DNA of 38,366 nucleotides from an uncultured Clostridia bacterium. Its GTDB lineage: Bacteria > Bacillota > Clostridia > Christensenellales > UBA1242. The stretch spans positions 1 through 38,366 of the forward strand of contig CALVJT010000044.1 in assembly GCA_944332315.1 (NCBI GenBank), in the 5' to 3' direction. The notes under the pieces are model-generated. The model saw only the letters and a list, made by a program, of their open reading frames with translations, was not told where the DNA came from and ran no database searches. The position numbers and the translations under genes were made by a program. Positions 32,463 to 38,366 of the stretch are shown piece after piece (within the stretch, counting starts at the first letter, position 1; each line of letters opens with the position of its first letter).

Positions 32463-33542
32463 CTACATAAACATAGCAGTTGAATTTATTATTAAAAATA
32501 CAAGCGAAACAAATATGCCTATAACCCCCTCTCTTTTAAGCGTTCTATCTTGCATAAAATCTACAAAGCCAGCCTTAAAGGACATTGCACGGCTACCATC
32601 CTCCGCCATATCGGGTAATTTGCTATTAGTTTTACTTATTTTTGATTTATCGGAAGCTTGCACTTGTGTTTGACTAGCTAAAGCGGTTTTATCATTTTTA
32701 TAAATATGCTTAATTAAATACACTCCAAGGCACACTAGAGCAACCAACACTACAGTATATATTGCAAATTGCACCCAAAATTCGGTATTTAATTCTACTG
32801 TTTGCGTGGCGGTTCCATTAATTTCGTTTACTGCTTGCACTATAATTACAACTATGTTGTTTAAGCCGTGGATGGCAATAGATGTCCAAATAGAACCAGT
32901 TTTTACAACGAGCCACCCCGCAAGTACTCCAAACGCAAACTGATAAATTGTTTGCTGAATGTTTGCGTGCATAAGCATAAATAGCAAAGCCGATGCTATG
33001 ATTGCAAACCAATCGCCGTGCTTGCGGAGCCCTTGCAATATTGCCCCACGAAAAATAAATTCCTCAATAAAGGCAGGTATAATTCCTAAGCCAATAATGG
33101 CAAATATAATTGTGCCTGCATTAGTAAGTTCAAAACCCAAAGTGCTATCTATATTAAACCCAATTGCAGTTAAAGCCTTTTCAAACAGCGTCATTAGTGG
33201 AGACGAAAACCACATGAACGCAAAACCTAGGCAAACAGCAACTGCTATTGCCCACGCGTTGGGCACTTTATTTAATTTTGTGGCTGATACAAAATTAATT
33301 TTTCTTTTATAGTTAAAAGCAAAAAATATGGCAATAAAGCAAACCTGCATAAATATAGAGTTTACCATGATAACCGGCAATTGTTCCATAAACTCGGTGG
33401 TGTTCATATTGATAGATGTACCTATAATCATATAAACGCCATACAACAAAAACATTGCAACATATGGAATTATTAAAGCATACAAAAACAAACGAACTGA
33501 ATCGTTAGAATTATAATACTGTTTATAATCTAATTTATCCAT
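32463..33542 (-). CDS. CPBP-family intramembrane metalloprotease 2
   Basis: A 359-residue paralogue of the preceding gene's family: EEFIFR (160-165), His192 in MLMHAN and His225 in IAIHGLNN. Helices fill residues 15-275, then comes a polar cytosolic stretch and a last helix near the C terminus, the same architecture as protease 1. The sequences differ strongly outside the motifs, so duplication, if any, is old. TAGGTGA precedes the ATG, 7 bp after a Sel1-like protein gene, so they share an operon. Confidence 0.9.
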   Translation of the reverse strand: MDKLDYKQYYNSNDSVRLFLYALIIPYVAMFLLYGVYMIIGTSINMNTTEFMEQLPVIMVNSIFMQVCFIAIFFAFNYKRKINFVSATKLNKVPNAWAIAVAVCLGFAFMWFSSPLMTLFEKALTAIGFNIDSTLGFELTNAGTIIFAIIGLGIIPAFIEEFIFRGAILQGLRKHGDWFAIIASALLFMLMHANIQQTIYQFAFGVLAGWLVVKTGSIWTSIAIHGLNNIVVIIVQAVNEINGTATQTVELNTEFWVQFAIYTVVLVALVCLGVYLIKHIYKNDKTALASQTQVQASDKSKISKTNSKLPDMAEDGSRAMSFKAGFVDFMQDRTLKREGVIGIFVSLVFLIINSTAMFM

Positions 33543-33549
33543 TATTCAC

Positions 33550-34140
33550 CTACAGTAGCTTCATAGTGTTTTCAATAACCCTATCGCGCACCCTTTCTAG
33601 CTCTCTTAAACTTTCATCCGTAAATGGTTCGGGTATGACTGCCAACTGACTCATCACCTTTATATTTACATCACTTACGCTCATAATCATATCCGAAAGC
33701 GCCATTGCAAAAAAATATTCTATGTTTTCGGCAGTTAAATTATAGTTATCTATAATTTCATCAAGTTTAGGATGCTCCGCTATCTTATAGAATGCTGGTT
33801 GAAAGAAAAATTTTAGACGCATTATAGAAAGTTTGCTACCGTTTGAACTAGCAATTATGCCCCACTTATATGCCCTTAGTAGATTATTTTCGAATAAACC
33901 CACTCTGCCCTTTTTGTAGATGTAGGTTAAAAAATCTTGCGCTATTGTATCGCCTTCGCAGGCAAGCATAATAGTTTCCTCTAGATACTCTTGATATTGT
34001 TGATTTGCATAATCAAGATTATAGGCACTTAAAGCATCAAACTGCCTTTTGAACCTTCTATAAAGTTGAGATTGCTCATCGTATGACATATCTATGAATG
34101 TTTCTGCTATTTTATCATTCCACACTTGTTTTATTGCCAT
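33550..34140 (-). CDS. Sel1-repeat-like helical protein, 196 residues
   Basis: A soluble helical protein. Residues about 55-100 resemble a Sel1 (TPR-like) repeat, with the pattern A-FL-YIYKKG and AYKWGIIAS-G. Such repeats bind other proteins. Only one repeat is clear, so the assignment is tentative. AAGGAG precedes the ATG, and the promoter TTGACA-N18-TATAAT lies just upstream. It is the first gene of an operon with CPBP protease 2. Confidence 0.75.
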   Translation of the reverse strand: MAIKQVWNDKIAETFIDMSYDEQSQLYRRFKRQFDALSAYNLDYANQQYQEYLEETIMLACEGDTIAQDFLTYIYKKGRVGLFENNLLRAYKWGIIASSNGSKLSIMRLKFFFQPAFYKIAEHPKLDEIIDNYNLTAENIEYFFAMALSDMIMSVSDVNIKVMSQLAVIPEPFTDESLRELERVRDRVIENTMKLL

Positions 34141-34158
34141 ATTAACTCCTTGCTAAAG

Positions 34159-34188
34159 ATTATATCATTTGCATTTTTGTTTTGTCAA
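34159..34188 (-). promoter_or_regulatory. Sigma-A promoter of the Sel1-like/CPBP operon
   Basis: Perfect TTGACA (34183-34188), 18 bp, perfect TATAAT (34159-34164) on the minus strand, with a TGn extension. It lies in the short gap after cls. Confidence 0.85.
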
Positions 34189-34214
34189 CAACATAACGCC
34201 CCAAACAAATAATT

Positions 34215-35681
34215 TTACAAAAGCGGTGTAAATAATCTGAATAAACTCATTTTTATACGCATAAAAATTGAAAGTTTTTTTATTTTATTTTCATCAAACA
34301 AATCACTATTTGCCCTATCGTTTTTGAATGCATCCACTACTTGTTCTGTAAACTTTTGATTATAAATTATTGTATTAATTTCAAAATTCAACTTAAATGA
34401 CCTTATATCACTGTTGCAAGTACCTATAGTACAAATTTCGTCATCGATAGTCATTGTTTTTGAGTGCAAAAAACCTTGATACATATAAACTTTTACACCT
34501 AACTTTACAAGGTCTCGCAAATAACTTAAACTTGCGTAGTAAACAAAGCGCTTATCTGGTATTTTAGGTATCATTATTTGCACATCTATACCACTGGCTT
34601 TTGCTAGTTTAATGCTATCTAGATAAACCTCGTCGGGCACAAAATATGGTGTTTGAATTCTTATGCGTTTTTTAGCTAGATTAATCATTTTTACCAAACA
34701 ATTTTTAATTTCGCACTTATCATTGTTAGGGCCACTCGTTACAACTTGTATTGGACAATCACCTATAGTGCTATCATCCGGAAAATACGCTTTTTGTAGG
34801 TACTTGATTGGATATTTATAATCATTGGTAGAAAATCGCCAATCTGATAAAAAGGTTGATTGCAAACCAAAAACTCCTAACCCCTCTATGCGTATATGCG
34901 CATCTCGCCAAGGTTTTAGTTTTTTATCATAACCCATATGGTCTAAGCGCAGATTTATGCCCCCTACATAGCCGATTTTGCCATCGATTACTGCAATTTT
35001 TCGGTGATTTCTATAGTTCATTTTTAGATTAAACAATTTTAGTGGTATTATTGGAGGGAAAAACTCTCTAAATTCTCCACCCGCTTTTATAAATTGCTTA
35101 AAATGGCGCTTGCGCGTTTTTAGAGAACCTACGCTATCTATGATAATTTTAACTTTTACGCCTTCTTTTAACTTTTTTATGCACAACTCTAAAATTTCTT
35201 TGCCAATGGCATCGTTTGCAAAAATATAATAATCTAAATGTATGTGATTTTTTGCATTTTTAATATCATTTTTTAGGGCATTAAATTTATCTAAACCATC
35301 ATTAAAAAATCGTACATAATTATTTACAGTTAAAATGCTATTTGCCCAAGTATAATTAAACTGAATTAAATCTTTGTATTTTAATAAAAGTTTATTAGTT
35401 TCATTATCAAAATTATAATCGTGAGATTCTATTACATCCTGCAATTCTTTGGCATTAATTGCATTTGCAATATTAGTTTTTTTAAGCATTAAGCGAGTTC
35501 TTAATCCAAGCCCACTGCCAAATAAAACATATAGTATAAAACCCACTATAGGCAAAAACACCATTATTGATAGCCATGCTATTACAGATTGTGCTTGTCG
35601 TTTTTCAACAAAAACCATAACAATGGCAAGAATGGTATTTATGACATATAGTACAATCATTGATATGCTTCCAGCATCCAT
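34215..35681 (-). CDS. cls: Cardiolipin synthase
   Basis: A 488-residue membrane enzyme of the phospholipase D superfamily that joins two phosphatidylglycerols to cardiolipin. Two N-terminal helices (about 5-25 and 33-54) are followed by two HKD motifs: H226, K228 and D233 in NHRKIAVIDG, and H406, K408 and D413 in LHSKTMTIDD, each with the downstream GG-N or CNSDIRSF block. Length and order are typical. The ribosome site is weak (ACGGG) at the ATG 35681. It has its own promoter. Confidence 0.96.
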   Translation of the reverse strand: MDAGSISMIVLYVINTILAIVMVFVEKRQAQSVIAWLSIMVFLPIVGFILYVLFGSGLGLRTRLMLKKTNIANAINAKELQDVIESHDYNFDNETNKLLLKYKDLIQFNYTWANSILTVNNYVRFFNDGLDKFNALKNDIKNAKNHIHLDYYIFANDAIGKEILELCIKKLKEGVKVKIIIDSVGSLKTRKRHFKQFIKAGGEFREFFPPIIPLKLFNLKMNYRNHRKIAVIDGKIGYVGGINLRLDHMGYDKKLKPWRDAHIRIEGLGVFGLQSTFLSDWRFSTNDYKYPIKYLQKAYFPDDSTIGDCPIQVVTSGPNNDKCEIKNCLVKMINLAKKRIRIQTPYFVPDEVYLDSIKLAKASGIDVQIMIPKIPDKRFVYYASLSYLRDLVKLGVKVYMYQGFLHSKTMTIDDEICTIGTCNSDIRSFKLNFEINTIIYNQKFTEQVVDAFKNDRANSDLFDENKIKKLSIFMRIKMSLFRLFTPLL

Positions 35682-35737
35682 AAATTTTACCCGTAAGCCT
35701 TTTTATTTTGCGTAATACACAATGTATTATGAGTTTT

Positions 35738-35765
35738 ATTATAACATTTTTTATAAAAATATCAA
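35738..35765 (-). promoter_or_regulatory. Sigma-A promoter of cls
   Basis: TTGATA (35760-35765), 16 bp, TATAAT (35738-35743) on the minus strand, about 56 bp before the cls ATG. Confidence 0.7.
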
Positions 35766-35850
35766 AATGCTTTACCACAAAATAATGGCATATTTGACAA
35801 ACGTTAATTAAATATTGGTTCTTTATATTAGAATTTAATTTAGTTAATAA

Positions 35851-35880
35851 ACAAACAAAAAAGCATAGCAATGCTATGCT
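35851..35880 (-). terminator. Rho-independent terminator of the NfeD-SPFH operon
   Basis: An 8-bp stem (AGCATAGC 35862-35869 with GCTATGCT 35873-35880) with a 3-nt loop and a run of six T on the minus strand, 4 bp past the stop. Confidence 0.92.
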
Positions 35881-35884
35881 AATT

Positions 35885-36910
35885 TTACTCGCTCAACTGT
35901 TCGCTAGATTTTGCTTTTGCAGTTGTCTTTTTTTCGGTTACTTTTGCTTTATTACTTGGGGCACTTACTTGGTCGCCATCAGGCATATTAGTGATAGTTT
36001 CGGTGACACTTGTCAAAAGCCCTGCAATATTTTGTATTTCACTTGGCACAATTATTTTAGTAGCGGTGCCGTTTGCTAGCGCTTTAAGTGCTTCAAAACC
36101 CTGCAAAGTGATATATGCGCTATCGGCTTTGGCATTTACAATCATTTGTATAGCTTCTGCTTGACCTTGCGCTTCGTTAATAAATGCTATTTTCTGCGCT
36201 TCGGCATTCAAAATTGCTGCCTGTTTTTCTGCTTCGGCTTTGAGAATTTCGGCTTGCTTATCTGCCTCAGCTTTGAGAATTTTGCTTTGCTTTTCGCCCT
36301 CTGCGACCAATATGCTGGAACGCTTTTCGCCTTCCGCCCTCAAAATTGCTTCTCGTCTTTCTCTTTCTGCTCTCATCTGCTTTTCCATAGCATCTTGAAT
36401 ATCGCGAGGAGGTAAAATGTTTTTTAGTTCAACCCTATTCACTTTTATCCCCCAAGGGTCGGTAGCCTCATCCAAGATTTGACGCATTTTTGTATTCACA
36501 GTATCACGGCTAGTCAATGTTTCATCTAGTTCCAATTCGCCCACAATATTACGTAGTGTAGTTGCAGTCAAATTTTCGATAGCGCTCATAGGTCTATCTA
36601 CGCCGTACAAATACAATTTAGGGTCGGTTATTTGAAAGTACACAACAGTATCAATTTGCATTGTAACATTATCTTTTGTAATAACTGGCTGCGGCTTAAA
36701 ATCTGCAACGATTTCCTTTAGATTTATAGGTTTACTAGGTCTATCTATAAATGGTATGATAAATCGCACTCCAGTTTGCAGTGTTCTAGAATATTTACCC
36801 AACCTTTCGATAACAACTGCTGTAGATTGTCTTATAACCCTTACGCTAAAGCATAGAATTATTAATACAATAATACCTAGTACTAAAAATATAATGCCAA
36901 CTGTACTCAT
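35885..36910 (-). CDS. SPFH (stomatin/QmcA-type) membrane protein
   Basis: A 341-residue band-7 protein: one N-terminal helix (about 4-24), the SPFH domain beginning RQSTAVVIERLGKYSRTLQTG and running to about 180, then a coiled coil rich in Glu, Ala and Lys (about 180-255) and a polar tail. Such proteins form large membrane-bound oligomers, often together with an NfeD partner, and organise membrane microdomains or control proteases. Its ATG overlaps the NfeD stop in TAATG with AAGGAGG just upstream, so synthesis of the two proteins is coupled. Substrates not known. Confidence 0.93.
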   Translation of the reverse strand: MSTVGIIFLVLGIIVLIILCFSVRVIRQSTAVVIERLGKYSRTLQTGVRFIIPFIDRPSKPINLKEIVADFKPQPVITKDNVTMQIDTVVYFQITDPKLYLYGVDRPMSAIENLTATTLRNIVGELELDETLTSRDTVNTKMRQILDEATDPWGIKVNRVELKNILPPRDIQDAMEKQMRAERERREAILRAEGEKRSSILVAEGEKQSKILKAEADKQAEILKAEAEKQAAILNAEAQKIAFINEAQGQAEAIQMIVNAKADSAYITLQGFEALKALANGTATKIIVPSEIQNIAGLLTSVTETITNMPDGDQVSAPSNKAKVTEKKTTAKAKSSEQLSE

Positions 36911-37488
36911 TATTTATTTTCCTCCTTTTTATCAACTGCATCCACTACCTTGGCTTCATTTGCAGTTACATCGGGTTCTACAATTTGATTTTTATTTTCT
37001 ATGCTTTTTGTGGTGTCCTCAACTTTAACAGAATTTTCATCGGTTTTATTTGCCACTTCTACGCCCTTGACAATCATTTTATTGCCATCTACTCTTACAA
37101 TCTCTACTTCTGCGCCACTTTCAAGTGCTGTACCATTTTCGGTCAGCGCACTCCAAGTTATGCCATTAAACTTTACAGTGCCAAGATGATCCGCATCACT
37201 GATGCCAGTTACTAACTTTGTGCGCTTGCCAATAAAGGCATCCACATTTGTCTTTTCATCAGATTTTAGCAACAGTTTTTTGCAAATTTGCCTTACAAAT
37301 ATGATTAAAACTGCACTGACTACTATAAACACACCTAACTGCCATACCCAATTTATTCCATCTATGGCAGAAAGTATTAAAGATACTAAGCCAGCAACTG
37401 CAAACCATATTGATGTTAAATCCCATGTAAAGAATTCAACTATCAAACTGACTGCAACAACTGCTAGCCAAACCCATATCATTTCCAT
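36910..37488 (-). CDS. NfeD-like membrane protein
   Basis: A 192-residue protein of the short NfeD type: three or four helices (about 5-70), a C-terminal OB-fold (about 85-145, GKRTKLVTGISDADHLGTVKF) and a charged tail rich in Lys, Glu and Val. The long NfeD with a serine protease domain is not present. NfeD proteins pair with SPFH proteins, as the overlapping downstream gene shows. AAAGGAG precedes the ATG. Confidence 0.9.
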   Translation of the reverse strand: MEMIWVWLAVVAVSLIVEFFTWDLTSIWFAVAGLVSLILSAIDGINWVWQLGVFIVVSAVLIIFVRQICKKLLLKSDEKTNVDAFIGKRTKLVTGISDADHLGTVKFNGITWSALTENGTALESGAEVEIVRVDGNKMIVKGVEVANKTDENSVKVEDTTKSIENKNQIVEPDVTANEAKVVDAVDKKEENK

Positions 37489-37509
37489 AAAACTACTCCT
37501 TTTTTATAT

Positions 37510-37536
37510 AGTATAATATTATAATCTAAAAGTCAA
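37510..37536 (-). promoter_or_regulatory. Possible promoter of the NfeD-SPFH operon
   Basis: TTGACT (37531-37536) and TATACT (37510-37515) on the minus strand, but with a short 15-bp spacer. Several TATA-like alternatives overlap. Confidence 0.35.
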
Positions 37537-37680
37537 GTTTTTTAGCACACAAACTAAACAATTAAAGCCTAAATAATGTTTTATCGCATATTAAAACTTT
37601 AATAAACTACAAAAAGATTTTATGTTATAAGTTAATAATTTTTTGTTACAATTAATATCATAGTGCGCTATTTTTATATT

Positions 37681-38366
37681 TTAGTATTGTTTTTTTACTA
37701 TAATATATGCAACAATTATAAATAAAATTATAAACAAAATGCATCCTGCTATTAAAGAGCCAATTTTTACCCAATCGGTATGAGTTATAGCAACTACATT
37801 ATAGTTAGAGCCATCAAATACGATTTCATCCCCTATATTATAAACTGTGCCATTATATTCAAAGCCATCTATCGTTTGACCAAATGGTGAGGAGTAGTTT
37901 GGCACTGTAAATACTTCCCCTTTCCAATAGTATTCATCTGTTGTATGAATTTTATTGCCAACTTGAAAATTTATTTTGTAGGCACTTTCGCCCACTGCGT
38001 AGATTTTATTTACGCCTTCTACCATATATATAGTACTATTTACATCGTATTTTTTCAAATCGTACTGCCATTCGGAAAGGCGGAAATATTCCGGCACCGT
38101 AATTTTTGATAAATCTATTGTATCCCCCTCAATGTACTGTCCTGCAAGTGTTTGGGTATAAATTCCGTAGTGCAGTATTATACTATATGCTTTGCGAACT
38201 AATACTTCTATTGTAAGTGTTTTTGATGCAAATTTTATGCTATCGGTAGATTTATAAACCTTGTTGTTATATATGTAGCCAACAGTTTTATAACCATTAT
38301 CCACAACTATTTCGTTTAGATTTATTGTATCGCCATCTATGTATTTTGTTGGCAACTGCACGGACT
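37681..38366 (-). CDS. Surface protein with C-terminal membrane anchor (5' end beyond window)
   Basis: The reading frame is open to the right edge of the window, so only the last 228 residues or so are seen and the start is missing. The visible part has repeats of the type found in InlB-B / Listeria-Bacteroides modules: short beta segments beginning with a hydrophobic strand, then a GDTI-type turn (YIDGDTINLNEI, YIEGDTIDLSKI) and a Tyr-rich strand. A membrane helix near the C terminus (VKIGSLIAGCILFIILFIIV) is followed by KKQY, so the protein is exported with its repeats outside. Function unknown; adhesion or cell-wall contact is a guess. Confidence 0.8.
   Translation of the reverse strand, partial: SVQLPTKYIDGDTINLNEIVVDNGYKTVGYIYNNKVYKSTDSIKFASKTLTIEVLVRKAYSIILHYGIYTQTLAGQYIEGDTIDLSKITVPEYFRLSEWQYDLKKYDVNSTIYMVEGVNKIYAVGESAYKINFQVGNKIHTTDEYYWKGEVFTVPNYSSPFGQTIDGFEYNGTVYNIGDEIVFDGSNYNVVAITHTDWVKIGSLIAGCILFIILFIIVAYIIVKKQY

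Noticed and set aside
35815-35832. GGTTCTTTATATTAG resembling the right end of the dispersed repeat
   Set aside because: Only one end is present, the G-rich inner arm is missing, and no flanking 8-bp duplication is found; a chance match or very old relic.

Overview
The window looks like chromosomal DNA of a low-GC, endospore-forming Firmicute, most likely a Clostridia-type bacterium. The evidence is AT-rich intergenic DNA, strong Shine-Dalgarno sequences, sigma-A promoters with 17-bp spacers, a SpoIIE gene, the order secG-rnr-smpB-ssrA known from Bacillus, tig-clpP-clpX, and a large SRP RNA of the Firmicutes type. Nearly all genes are on the minus strand and read from right to left. Only a possible spore-surface gene (2088-2750) and the SRP RNA/tRNA-Gly unit (about 19939-20280) are on the plus strand. 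I see no prophage, CRISPR array or intact insertion sequence.

Layout from left to right. 1-2006: a metallophosphoesterase and the ribosome-assembly GTPase EngB, with repeat copy A beyond their 3' end. 2088-2794: a lone plus-strand gene with its own terminator. 3049-5308: a patatin-like phospholipase and a membrane-anchored ComEC-like metallo-beta-lactamase protein. 5421-10919: the trans-translation and RNA-decay block (secG, rnr, smpB, tmRNA), followed directly by a membrane coiled-coil gene. 10946-13249: spoIIE. 13503-15229: an RluA-type pseudouridine synthase and a HEPN-like/CBS protein, flanked by repeat copies B and C. 15554-19579: an unrecognised 1232-residue protein and an 86-residue partner. 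19904-20324: SRP RNA and tRNA-Gly(CCC). 20430-24414: clpX, clpP, tig and two small membrane proteins. 24537-26222: rluD and lspA. 26464-27965: two unrecognised genes. 28250-30468: ndk, an M14 peptidase and tmk. 30561-35765: rlmH, two CPBP proteases, a Sel1-like protein and cardiolipin synthase. 35851-37536: an SPFH/NfeD pair. 37681-38366: the 3' part of a membrane-anchored surface protein.

The genes fit together as housekeeping and membrane-quality modules: protein rescue and turnover (tmRNA, SmpB, RNase R, ClpXP, trigger factor), secretion and lipoprotein processing (SecG, SRP RNA, LspA), rRNA modification (RluD, a second RluA-type enzyme, RlmH), and envelope lipids and stress (patatin, cardiolipin synthase, SPFH/NfeD, CPBP).

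The most unusual signal is a family of short palindromic repeats of about 77-102 bp (347-444, 13502-13603, 15428-15504), all at the 3' ends of minus-strand operons and in the same orientation. Two copies are flanked by perfect 8-bp direct repeats, and in both the right-hand repeat lies in the T-tract of a rho-independent terminator. This suggests a miniature transposable element that targets terminators. Other notable points are an lspA promoter placed so that the mRNA should be leaderless, a HEPN-like motif fused to CBS domains, and a 1.2-kilo-residue protein of unknown function.
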